A DNA stretch of 64,000 nucleotides from positions 1,798,001 to 1,862,000 of the forward strand of contig CBDCLU010000002.1 in the NCBI GenBank assembly GCA_965218765.1, given 5' to 3'. The number at the start of each line of letters is the position of its first letter. The first letter of the stretch is position 1. The notes beneath the pieces were generated by a model, which worked only from the letters and a program-made list of their open reading frames with translations, was not told where the DNA came from and searched no databases. Source of the stretch: JBBPYC01 sp965218765 (GTDB taxonomy: Bacteria > Pseudomonadota > Gammaproteobacteria > Burkholderiales > Burkholderiaceae_C). Shown here piece by piece: positions 8,630 to 16,338 of this stretch. A program made the position numbers and the translations under genes.

Positions 8630-9560
8630 GAGTCGCAAATCCTTTCGGCAGGCCGGCTTCGGCGGTCATGCCATAGAGCGGCTCGCCGGGCAGGCCCGCG
8701 GCCAATGGCTCGCGCGCGGCAAGCAACGTTTCGATGGCGATGCCGGTGGCCACGCCCATCGCTTCGAACATGAACACCAGGTCTTCCGTCACCACGTTGC
8801 CCGAAGCGCCCGGCGCATACGGGCAGCCGCCCAGGCCGCCGAGCGACGCATCGAACGTGGTCACGCCTTCGTCGAACGCCGCGAGGCAGTTCGCCAGGCC
8901 GAGCCCGCGCGTGTTGTGCAGGTGCGCGGCGCCGGCCTGGTCGCCAAGCTCGGCACGCAGCCGCCGGAACAGGCGGCGCACCTGTGCGGGGTTCGCGTAG
9001 CCCACGGTGTCCGACAGGCCGACTTCATCGGCGCCGGCTTCGGCGCACGCCACCGCGAGCCGGATCACGTCGTCTTCCGCGACCTTGCCTTGCAACGTGC
9101 AGCCGAACGCGGTGGAGATGCCGACTTCAAGGCCGATGCTTTGAGCAACTCTTGAGCGCAGCGCCTGCACCGCACGCAGTTCCTCGACCATCTGAAGCGG
9201 CGTCCTGCGCACGTTTGCCAGCGAATGCGCGTGGCTGGCCGACACCGGTATCGTGAGCTTGCGCGCGCCGGCTGCCAACGCGGCTGCGGCACCCTGTCGG
9301 TTCGGCACCAGCGCGACGATGGTCACACCGGGATGCATTTGGACGCAGTGGCGCACGACCGCATCCGCATCGGCCAGCTGCGGCAGCAGCCGCGCAGGCA
9401 CGAACGACGCCACTTCGATCTCAGGCAGACCGGCGGCGGCGAGCGCGTCGATCCAGCGCAGCTTGGCGGCAGTCGGCATCACGGCAGCGACCGACTGCAG
9501 GCCGTCGCGCGGGCCGACTTCGCAGATCGTGACGGCCGGCTTGCCGCCGATCCCGTTCAT
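8622..9560 (-). CDS. Hydroxymethylglutaryl-CoA lyase-like enzyme
   Basis: 312 residues, HMGL-like TIM barrel. Key features: N-terminal ICEVGPRDGLQ with the metal-binding Asp, EVASFVPARLLPQLADA, the metal-binding HLHNTRGLGLAN, and the glycine-rich GGLGGCPYAPGASGNVVTED loop carrying the conserved catalytic Cys. It should cleave HMG-CoA, or a similar 3-hydroxy-3-methyl acyl-CoA, to acetyl-CoA and acetoacetate (or a homologue). Start ATG 9560 overlaps the upstream CoA-transferase stop by 4 nt (ATGA). The same frame stays open upstream to 11540 but that is antisense-like, Arg-rich sequence out of frame with the real transferase, so no fusion is proposed. Confidence 0.9.
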   Translation of the reverse strand: MNGIGGKPAVTICEVGPRDGLQSVAAVMPTAAKLRWIDALAAAGLPEIEVASFVPARLLPQLADADAVVRHCVQMHPGVTIVALVPNRQGAAAALAAGARKLTIPVSASHAHSLANVRRTPLQMVEELRAVQALRSRVAQSIGLEVGISTAFGCTLQGKVAEDDVIRLAVACAEAGADEVGLSDTVGYANPAQVRRLFRRLRAELGDQAGAAHLHNTRGLGLANCLAAFDEGVTTFDASLGGLGGCPYAPGASGNVVTEDLVFMFEAMGVATGIAIETLLAAREPLAAGLPGEPLYGMTAEAGLPKGFATHA

Positions 9561-11494
9561 GGCCGGCCCCGCGCCGCCATGCCGCCCAGGCGCGATTTCA
9601 CGAAGCCGGCCGTCGCATAGCGCGTGACACGCGCATAACAGTCGGCGCTCAGGCGCTCGACCATCGCGCCGTAATCTTCTTCGAGCTCTGCGCTCAGAAA
9701 GAAATCGTCGTAGTTCACGATCGCATCGACCTTGGCGCCAGCCAGCGGTGCCAGCAACGCGCGCACGGTGCCGTCGATCGCTTCGATGGTGGCCGGCACC
9801 TTGACGCCCAAGCCGGAGAAATCGATGTGCAAGGTGCGCCGCGCCGCATCCAGCGCGAAGCGGTCCGCGAATGGCCGGTTCAGCAGCCGATCGCGCAGGC
9901 CGAGCGATGCGGGCTCGAACAGCCTCGCATCCATCGTGCGCAATGGTTCGGCGATCAGGGGCAAAAAATCCATCTGGCCGAGCACGTCGCGCTGCAGCGC
10001 CACGCCGGGCGCGATCTCGATGAGTTCCAGCGCGCTGGCGCCTGCTGCAGCGGGCACGAGCCGGAACACGCAGCGCTCGGTCACATACAGCACGCGCTGG
10101 CCGCGCCGCAATGCTTCCACGCCGCTGAACGTGCGGTGTTCGACCGTTTGCACGAATTTGCGACTGCCGCCATCTGCACCGACGACCAGGCTGCCCTGCT
10201 CGACCGACGGCGCCTTCGCACCCGCCGTGAACATGCCCGCGAACACCACGACCCTCGTGTTCTGGCTGATGTTGATGAAGCCGCCCGAGCCGGCCAGCCG
10301 CGGCCCGAACCGGCTCACGTTCAGGTTGCCTTGCGAGTCGGCCTGCGCGAGGCCCAGGATGCAGATGTCGAGCCCGCCACCGTCGTAGAAGTCGAACTGG
10401 TAGGGCTGGTCGATGATCGCCTGCGCGTTCACCGCGGCGCCGAAGTTCAGGCCGCCGGCCGGGATGCCGCCGATCACGCCGGGCTCGGTGGTCAGGGTCA
10501 GCAGGTCGTTGATGCGCTCTTCGGCGGCGACGCTGGCCACGCCTTCGGGCATGCCGATGCCGAGGTTCACGACCTGCTGCGGGCGCAGCTCCAGCGCCGC
10601 GCGGCGCGCGATCACCTTGCGCGCGGACAGCGGCATCGGCGCTGTCGCGTCGGTCGGCACGCGCAGCTCGCCTGCGAACGCAGCGCTGTAGCTGGTCGCA
10701 AACGTCTGCATGTGCTGCGCGGGATCGCTCGCCACCACCACCGCGTCGACCAGCACGCCGGGCACCTTGACCTGGCGGGAGCTCAAGGAGCCGCGTGCCG
10801 CGACCCGCTCGACCTGCGCGATCACGAGGCCGCCGCTGTTCTTGGCGGCCATCGCAATCGCCAGCGCTTCCAGGGTCAGCGCCTCGCGCTCCATCGTGAG
10901 GTTGCCGTCCGGGTCGGCGGTGGTCGCGCGGATGATGCCGACGTGGATCGGAAATGCGCGGTAGAGCAGATAGTCCTGCCCGTCGATCGGCAGCACGCGC
11001 ACGATGTCTTCGGTGCTGCGCGCATTCAGTTTGCCGCCGCCGTGGCGCGGATCGACGAACGTGCCCAGGCCCACGTGCGTGAGCGTGCCGGGCTTGCCGG
11101 CGGCAATGTCGCGGTACAGATGCGTGATGACGCCCTGCGGCAGGTTGTAGGCTTCGATCCGATTCGCCACTGCCAGCCGCTGCAACGCAGGCGTCATCGC
11201 CCAATGCCCGCCGATCACGCGCTTGAGCAGGCCCGCATGGCCCAGGTGGTTCAGCCCACGCGTGGCGCCGTCGCCCTGGCCGGCCGCATACATCAGGGTC
11301 AGGTCGCGCGGCGTGCCGGTTTCCAGAAAACGTTGTTCCAGCGCCAGCATGACCGCTTCGGACACGCCGATGCCGACGAAGCCGCTGGTGGCCACCGTAT
11401 CGCCGGCGTGCAGCAGCGCCACTGCGGCCTGCGCGGAGACCAGCTTGTCCTTGTATGGGCTGCTGTGGGCCGGCGGCGGATTGATTGCATCCAT
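9557..11494 (-). CDS. Family I acyl-CoA:acetate/3-ketoacid CoA-transferase (fused alpha-beta)
   Basis: 645 residues from ATG 11494, the length of single-chain propionate/acetate CoA-transferases of the YdiF/Pct type. The alpha half begins VSAQAAVALLHAGDTVATSGFVGIG; the beta half contains the LGIGMPEGV loop and TEPGVIGGIPAGG, in which the Glu is the catalytic residue that carries the CoA thioester. Next to an HMG-CoA-lyase-like gene, it could reactivate released acetoacetate to acetoacetyl-CoA. The gene is followed by the lyase with a 4-nt overlap and preceded, after 115 nt, by a LysR gene in the same orientation. Confidence 0.9.
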   Translation of the reverse strand: MDAINPPPAHSSPYKDKLVSAQAAVALLHAGDTVATSGFVGIGVSEAVMLALEQRFLETGTPRDLTLMYAAGQGDGATRGLNHLGHAGLLKRVIGGHWAMTPALQRLAVANRIEAYNLPQGVITHLYRDIAAGKPGTLTHVGLGTFVDPRHGGGKLNARSTEDIVRVLPIDGQDYLLYRAFPIHVGIIRATTADPDGNLTMEREALTLEALAIAMAAKNSGGLVIAQVERVAARGSLSSRQVKVPGVLVDAVVVASDPAQHMQTFATSYSAAFAGELRVPTDATAPMPLSARKVIARRAALELRPQQVVNLGIGMPEGVASVAAEERINDLLTLTTEPGVIGGIPAGGLNFGAAVNAQAIIDQPYQFDFYDGGGLDICILGLAQADSQGNLNVSRFGPRLAGSGGFINISQNTRVVVFAGMFTAGAKAPSVEQGSLVVGADGGSRKFVQTVEHRTFSGVEALRRGQRVLYVTERCVFRLVPAAAGASALELIEIAPGVALQRDVLGQMDFLPLIAEPLRTMDARLFEPASLGLRDRLLNRPFADRFALDAARRTLHIDFSGLGVKVPATIEAIDGTVRALLAPLAGAKVDAIVNYDDFFLSAELEEDYGAMVERLSADCYARVTRYATAGFVKSRLGGMAARGRP

Positions 11495-11609
11495 GGCGAA
11501 GTTCGTGCGGGTGGCAGGCGCCTGCAAGGCGCCAGCGCATCAGGGGTGGACCGGGCGATTCATTGTTGCACCCGCTGCCACCCAGCGGCGGATCGGCGCA
11601 CTGAACCGG

Positions 11610-12626
11610 TCAGCCGGCGTCCGGCTCAATCGCAGCCGCTGCCTGTTCTTCATGCACGCCCGGCTCGATATGGGCTTCCGCTGCGAGCCGTTCGATGCGC
11701 CGGCGCAGCCACTGGTGCCCGCCGGATACATCGGTGCGGCGGTGCCAGACCGCGTCGATGTGCACCGTGGGCGAAGCGAACGGCAGCTCACGCCAGATCA
11801 GTTGCTCGGCAATGCCCGTCACCGGCACGAAGTGGCGCGGCAGCACTGTCACCAGATCGGACTGCGCGACCACCTGGCCGGCCGTGAAGAACTGGTTCAC
11901 CGTGAGCGCGATGCGCCGCTCGTAACCCAGGCCGGCCAGCGCCTCGTCGATGAAACCGTAGGGCCGGCCGGAAAAGCTCACCAGCAGATGGCGCGCAGCC
12001 GCATAGCGCTTGACGCTCAGGCGCCCGCTGGCCAGTTCGTGGCCACGCCGCATCACGCAGACGTAGTCGCTGTCGTAGAGCCGGTGGTGCGAGAACGCGA
12101 CCGCTTCGCCGGCCTGTGCACGCGCGGTCAGGTCCGCGATCAGCGCCGGGAAGTAGCCGATCGCCAGGTCCGCCTCGCCGGTCTCCAAGACCGGCCGCGG
12201 GTCGCGCGTGATCAGCGACAGCACGCGCAGCGAAATGCCCGGGGCGACGCGCTGCAGCAGCCGGCTCAAAGCGGGGATCAACATGGCCGCGGTGGCATCG
12301 GCCATCGATAAGGTGAACACGGCCTGCGCCGCGGCCGGCTCGAATTCGCCCGGGGCCAGCGTCTGCTGCAACTGGTGCAGCGCCTCGCGTACCGCAGGCC
12401 AGAGTTCCTCCGCATAGGCGGTCGGTGCCACGCCCTGGCCGTGACGCGACAGCAGCTCGTCGCCGAGCGACTCACGCAGGCGCCGCAGCGAATTGCTGAC
12501 CGCGGGTTGCGTGAGCGACAGGTTGCGCGCGGCGCGCGTGAGGCTGCGCTCGGCCATCACTTCGTCGAACACGCGCAACAGGTTCAGGTCAAGCGTGCGG
12601 AAGTTTAGGGGATTGGGTCGGCGCAT
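11610..12626 (-). CDS. LysR-family transcriptional regulator
   Basis: 338 residues. The winged helix is at residues 10-70 (LDLNLLRVFDEVMAERSLTRAARNLSLTQPAVSNSLRRLR), followed by the type 2 periplasmic-binding-like effector domain from about 95 to 310. The Ser-rich recognition helix with QPAVSNSL is characteristic. Unusually for LysR genes it is co-directional with, and just upstream of, the operon it probably controls, rather than divergent. A short Ala/Pro-rich tail follows residue 325. The effector is unknown; an organic acid or acyl-CoA precursor of the downstream pathway is the natural guess. Confidence 0.9.
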   Translation of the reverse strand: MRRPNPLNFRTLDLNLLRVFDEVMAERSLTRAARNLSLTQPAVSNSLRRLRESLGDELLSRHGQGVAPTAYAEELWPAVREALHQLQQTLAPGEFEPAAAQAVFTLSMADATAAMLIPALSRLLQRVAPGISLRVLSLITRDPRPVLETGEADLAIGYFPALIADLTARAQAGEAVAFSHHRLYDSDYVCVMRRGHELASGRLSVKRYAAARHLLVSFSGRPYGFIDEALAGLGYERRIALTVNQFFTAGQVVAQSDLVTVLPRHFVPVTGIAEQLIWRELPFASPTVHIDAVWHRRTDVSGGHQWLRRRIERLAAEAHIEPGVHEEQAAAAIEPDAG

Positions 12627-12681
12627 CGGGCTACTTTCTCACGCATCACGGCGATGAATGAACCAGATTACAAATCTAAAG

Positions 12682-12710
12682 TTGAACAATACTAGGTTAA
12701 ACCCTAATAT
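12682..12710 (+). promoter_or_regulatory. Candidate sigma-70 promoter
   Basis: TTGAAC (12682-12687) and TAATAT (12705-12710) are separated by exactly 17 nt in an AT-rich island between the LysR gene and a rightward small gene. The predicted transcript would start near 12717 and carry a leader of about 80 nt. The island may also hold the LysR promoter on the other strand. Confidence 0.5.
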
Positions 12711-12799
12711 CGATGCAACCCGATATTGAAATGCGCCCACGGCCCACAACGCCCGACGGAGCATGACGAAGCAACAGGATCAGAGAAAGCGTGAAAGCC

Positions 12800-13111
12800 A
12801 TGATGAACCCGACCGACCGCAACAGCAGTGTTGCATCGAGCGATTTTCCCGCGCCGCTCGCCCTTGGACGTGTCGAGCGCGTGCTGACCCACCTTGCCGC
12901 GCTGATCCATGCACGCAACCTGCGCCGTACGGCCCAGGCCGACAGCCGCCGGCAAGGCCCGGCCCGCGTGTCCCGCAGCGAAGCGTTCCGTCAGGTGCAG
13001 CACGAGAAATGGCTGGGCAAACCGCCACTCGCCACGCCTGGCGTGGCCGCTGCAGCCAGCGCCCGACCGAAGGATCTGCACCGCCGCGTGTTGCAGGACC
13101 CACACGTCTGA
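12800..13111 (+). CDS. Small unknown protein, Ala/Arg-rich
   Basis: 103 residues from ATG 12800 (a GTG at 12791 is an alternative). It has no signal peptide or membrane segment. The middle contains a probable amphipathic helix (RVERVLTHLAALIHARNLRR), then a basic polar linker and a conserved-looking EAFRQVQHEKWLGKPP. A good promoter lies upstream and no plausible gene exists opposite, which supports coding. A second small unknown gene follows after 93 nt. I do not recognise the family. Confidence 0.5.
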   Translation: MMNPTDRNSSVASSDFPAPLALGRVERVLTHLAALIHARNLRRTAQADSRRQGPARVSRSEAFRQVQHEKWLGKPPLATPGVAAAASARPKDLHRRVLQDPHV

Positions 13112-13204
13112 GCCGGTTCGCACCGACCGGATCAGTCAACTTATTTTTTCTCATCGTCTGCCACCGGCGACGATGTGCATGCATTCAACAGGAAATTTTC
13201 AGCA

Positions 13205-13534
13205 ATGACCGCCACCACCATCTACAACAGCTACAGCATCGCCTTGCCCAGCGTGCAGGTCGCCCTCGCTTCTGGCCAGGGATTGTTTTCGCGCCTGATC
13301 GAAGCCGCCGCGCGCCGCATCGCCCAGTCGATCATCGACCAGCCGTCGGCTCAGCCAGCCGCTTCGGCCATGCTGCCGGCGCAGTGGCGCACCGACGCCG
13401 CCCTGCGCCAACAGGGCATGCGCGAATGGCTCGCGACGGCGCCGTCGGTCCAGCCGCAGTACGCGGCGGCCAACCCGGTCGATCAGGCAGCCGCACGGGC
13501 ACACAAGGCGCTCTGGCTCGAACTGGTCGCCTGA
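13205..13534 (+). CDS. Small unknown protein
   Basis: 109 residues. ATG 13205 has an AGGA about 12 nt upstream; an earlier in-frame ATG at 13175 is less well placed. The sequence has a predicted amphipathic helix (GLFSRLIEAAARRIAQSIID), a polar middle with QWRTDAALRQQGMREWLA, and a C-terminal helix. The motif resembling [RK]xxxxRQ.x.[HR]EW appears in both this and the preceding small protein, so they may be distant paralogues. No function can be assigned. Confidence 0.5.
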   Translation: MTATTIYNSYSIALPSVQVALASGQGLFSRLIEAAARRIAQSIIDQPSAQPAASAMLPAQWRTDAALRQQGMREWLATAPSVQPQYAAANPVDQAAARAHKALWLELVA

Positions 13535-13559
13535 CGCATAGCTTGTTGGCTCGCCGCAA

Positions 13560-14183
13560 TCAGGCGGTTTGCACACCGGTGCGTGCTGCGATGCGGTCGC
13601 GCCAGGCTTGCAGCGCCGGCATGCCCGCTTCGGCCGGACGAAACTTGAGCAGGCCGCGCGCAAAGTCGAGCGCGCAGAACGCGGTGATGTCGGCGATCGT
13701 GAAGCGGTCGCCGGCGATGAACGGCTGACGCGCCAGCTGGTCGTCGAACCAGCGCGCGGTGACTTGCGCTTTCTGTGCCTGCGACGCGCCGAACTCCGGA
13801 AACTGCGGCTGCTCCAGCGTGGCTAAGCCGGGGTGGCCGTGCCGGATCGCGTTCGCGAAGCCGAGCATCAGGTAGAGCTCGACGCGCCGGTCGGCCATTT
13901 CGATGAAGGCACGCTCCTCGAAGCCCTCGCCCATCAGGTTCGGCTCGGGTGCGATGCCCTCCAGATAGGTGCAGATCGCGCGTGTCTCGGTCAACACGCG
14001 GCCGTCGTCCAGTTCGAGTGCGGGCAGTTTGGCAAGCGGGCTCTTGGCCAGAAATTCGCTGCTGCGATGCTGGCCTGCATTCAAATCGATCGGCACCTGC
14101 TCGATGCCGCTGATGCCTTTTTCAGCGATGAAGATCTGCACCCGGCGGGGGTTCGGTGCGCGCGGCGCGATGTAGAGCTTCAT
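13560..14183 (-). CDS. Glutathione S-transferase family protein
   Basis: 207 residues: thioredoxin-fold N-terminal domain (1-80) with KSPLAKLPALELDDGRVLTETRAICTYL, including the cis-Pro and the Glu-Thr (usually Glu-Ser) glutathione-contact pair, and an all-alpha C-terminal domain (90-205) with FIAGDRFTIADITAFCALDF, whose Asp is the N-capping residue of GSTs. It should conjugate or reduce substrates using glutathione in the cytoplasm. Start ATG 14183 matches the beginning of the fold (MKLYIAPRAPNPRRVQIF). Convergent with the small gene at 13205; substrate not predictable. Confidence 0.88.
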   Translation of the reverse strand: MKLYIAPRAPNPRRVQIFIAEKGISGIEQVPIDLNAGQHRSSEFLAKSPLAKLPALELDDGRVLTETRAICTYLEGIAPEPNLMGEGFEERAFIEMADRRVELYLMLGFANAIRHGHPGLATLEQPQFPEFGASQAQKAQVTARWFDDQLARQPFIAGDRFTIADITAFCALDFARGLLKFRPAEAGMPALQAWRDRIAARTGVQTA

Positions 14184-14317
14184 GATTGGCGGCCGGCTTT
14201 TCGGGTAGGCAACGAAAAAAAGTTCGCAGCGACCGGTCATTGTGGCGGTTGGTCAAGCCGCCCGCCACGCGGGAAACCCCGCTTGCCGGAACGCGGTCGG
14301 CGGCGAAAGCTGCGCAT

Positions 14318-14848
14318 ATGAAACCACACCATTCATCTGCCGCCCTGGCCGCCGGTTGCGCGCTCGTGCTGTGCATCGCCGCATCCGCATCCGCCAGCCC
14401 GATTCCCGACTTCGACGCGACCGAACTGACCGGCCAGCAGGTGCATTCGTCGCAGCTGATCGGCCAGCCGACCATCCTGATCGTGACGCCCAGCCGCGAT
14501 GCGTCCGACGACACGCGCGCCTGGGCCGAGCAGTTGCCCGAGCACATCGACAAGACCCGTTGGCGCATCCGCGCGGTGCTTGCGATCGACCTGCCGTTCT
14601 TCATGGACACGCAAGATGCGCTGTCGGCCGCGCGCGACAAGATCCCCAAGCGCTATCAGGACCAGACCTGGCTCACATCGCGCCCACGGCTGGAAAAAGC
14701 GCTGGGCATCCCGACCGACAGCGACAAGGCGTTCGTGCTCGTGCTCGACGCCCAGGGCGAGCCCGTCGTGCAGGTGTCGGGCGCGCCGACCGCGCAGCGG
14801 CTGCGCGCGATCGAATCAGCGGCTCGGTCGGTGCTTCAAAAACAGTAA
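14318..14848 (+). CDS. Periplasmic thioredoxin-fold-like protein lacking CXXC
   Basis: 176 residues with a Sec signal peptide (1-26, cleavage near ASASASP). The mature part follows a redoxin pattern: PDFDATELTGQQVHSSQLIGQPTILIVTPSRDASDDTRAW, where the usual Cys pair after the first strand is replaced by Ser-Arg-Asp-Ala, and ends with DAQGEPVVQVSGAP, a typical last strand. It looks like a YtfJ-type or redox-inactive member, and so a binding or structural protein rather than a thiol oxidoreductase. It is divergent from the GST and convergent with the DUF1501 gene. Confidence 0.6.
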   Translation: MKPHHSSAALAAGCALVLCIAASASASPIPDFDATELTGQQVHSSQLIGQPTILIVTPSRDASDDTRAWAEQLPEHIDKTRWRIRAVLAIDLPFFMDTQDALSAARDKIPKRYQDQTWLTSRPRLEKALGIPTDSDKAFVLVLDAQGEPVVQVSGAPTAQRLRAIESAARSVLQKQ

Positions 14849-14865
14849 CGCACCGGGCGCCGGCA

Positions 14866-16299
14866 TCAAGCGAGAAAGCCCAGATCGCGCGGATAGTCGG
14901 CCCGGCCGGCCTGATCGCCGAAATTGCCGATGTCCGGCAGCACGCCGCCCAACTCACCATCGGCCACGCCGAACCAGCGCGCCAGTGTCGCCGCGTACTG
15001 CGTGCTCGACGTGCTCGGCAGCAACCGCCCCTGGCCGACATGCCACTGGTCGTCCGGCGCGCCCGTGTTGCCGACGCTCACGGGCGGCGCCGTGCCATAG
15101 AACGCCTGGCCTTTGACCGCGCCGCCGACCATGAAGTGATGGCTGCCCCAGCCGTGGTCAGAGCCGTCGCCGTTCGATGACAAGGTGCGGCCGAAGTCGG
15201 ATGCGGTGAATGCCGTGACCTTGTCGGCCACGCCGAGCTCCAGCGTGGCGGTGTGGAACGCCGCCAGCGCATCGCTGAGCTTGCCGAGCAGCCCGGGGTG
15301 CTGCGCGACCAGGTTGTCGTGCAGATCGAAACCGCCCTGCGAGACGAAGAACACCTGCCGTTTCGCGCCGAGCGAACTGCGCGCGCCGACCAGCCGTGCC
15401 ACCATCTTGAGCTGGTCGGCCAGCGGATTGGCGGCCGGGAACGCGCCGGCCAGCGTGACGCCCGACAACGCACCGTTGAGCTGCGTTTCCGCGCCGATAG
15501 AGCGCGCGGTGACTTTGTTGTATTCGTTTTCCAGCACGTTGCTGCGGCTTTGCTGGATCAGCGTGCTCATCGCGGCGCGCACCGCGGCCGAACCATAGAC
15601 GTTGTTCGCGGTCGCGTTGATGCGCACGGCGCCGTTCGGGCTCACCTGGTAGCCGAGCGCGTCGTCGCCCGACAGAAACACCGCGTTGCCCGCGACCGAA
15701 ATGCAGGTGAACAGCGAATTGCCGTTCGACGACAACGCCAGGTCGCCCAGGTTGCCGCCCCAGCCGACGGTCGAGCCTTCGGCCTGCGACGACTGCCAGA
15801 CCGATTGCTGGTCGTTGTGCGAGAACAGCTTGGGCGGCAGCGGGTAATGCAGCCGGTCGCTGCCTGCGTACTGCGCGCGCGTGACCGGCGCCACCAGCGG
15901 GCCGACGTTAAGCTGCACCGCCGCCTGGCCCGCATTGAACAGGTTGGCCAAGCCACCCATCGCGGGATGCAGCGCGTACTGGCGCCCATCGGGCAGCGCG
16001 GTCTTCGGCTGCAGCAAGGTTGCGGCCAGATCGGCCTTTCGCAGCGCGATATTGCTGCGGATCGCGCTATATTTTTGGTAGCTCGGGTCGTCGTAGGCGA
16101 CGACCGTGTTCGCGTAATCGTTGCCGCCATAGAGGAACACGCAGACCAGCGCCTTGTAGTCGTTCGCATCGAACGCGGCGGCCTCGCCGATCGCGGCCAG
16201 GTTCAACGCCCAGGGCAGTGCGGTGCCGGTCAGCGCGAGTCGGCCCGAGCGGCGCAGGAACGCGCGGCGGTTGGTGCCAGGGCTGTCGATCAGATGCAT
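14866..16299 (-). CDS. DUF1501 family Tat-exported protein
   Basis: 477 residues. The N-terminus holds a twin-arginine signal (RRAFLRRSG then LALTGTALPWALNLAAIGEAAA). The mature protein has VCVFLYGGNDYANTVV, HNDQQSVWQSS and FTASDFGRTLSSNGDGSDHGWGSHHFMVGG, the hallmark His/Asp/Gly-rich block of DUF1501, related to the alkaline phosphatase/sulfatase fold. It lies 39 nt after the DUF1800 gene and forms an operon with it, the usual pairing for these families. Function unknown; probably a periplasmic or secreted enzyme of the pair. Gene complete. Confidence 0.88.
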   Translation of the reverse strand: MHLIDSPGTNRRAFLRRSGRLALTGTALPWALNLAAIGEAAAFDANDYKALVCVFLYGGNDYANTVVAYDDPSYQKYSAIRSNIALRKADLAATLLQPKTALPDGRQYALHPAMGGLANLFNAGQAAVQLNVGPLVAPVTRAQYAGSDRLHYPLPPKLFSHNDQQSVWQSSQAEGSTVGWGGNLGDLALSSNGNSLFTCISVAGNAVFLSGDDALGYQVSPNGAVRINATANNVYGSAAVRAAMSTLIQQSRSNVLENEYNKVTARSIGAETQLNGALSGVTLAGAFPAANPLADQLKMVARLVGARSSLGAKRQVFFVSQGGFDLHDNLVAQHPGLLGKLSDALAAFHTATLELGVADKVTAFTASDFGRTLSSNGDGSDHGWGSHHFMVGGAVKGQAFYGTAPPVSVGNTGAPDDQWHVGQGRLLPSTSSTQYAATLARWFGVADGELGGVLPDIGNFGDQAGRADYPRDLGFLA

Positions 16300-16338
16300 G
16301 GTGCGATTTCCTCGAAATGGCAGGCGGCGCAGTCGCGG

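Noticed and set aside
8622..11540. 972-codon frame suggesting an HMG-lyase fused to a large N-terminal domain
   Set aside because: Only 8622-9560 has homology; upstream it is out of frame with the genuine CoA-transferase gene.
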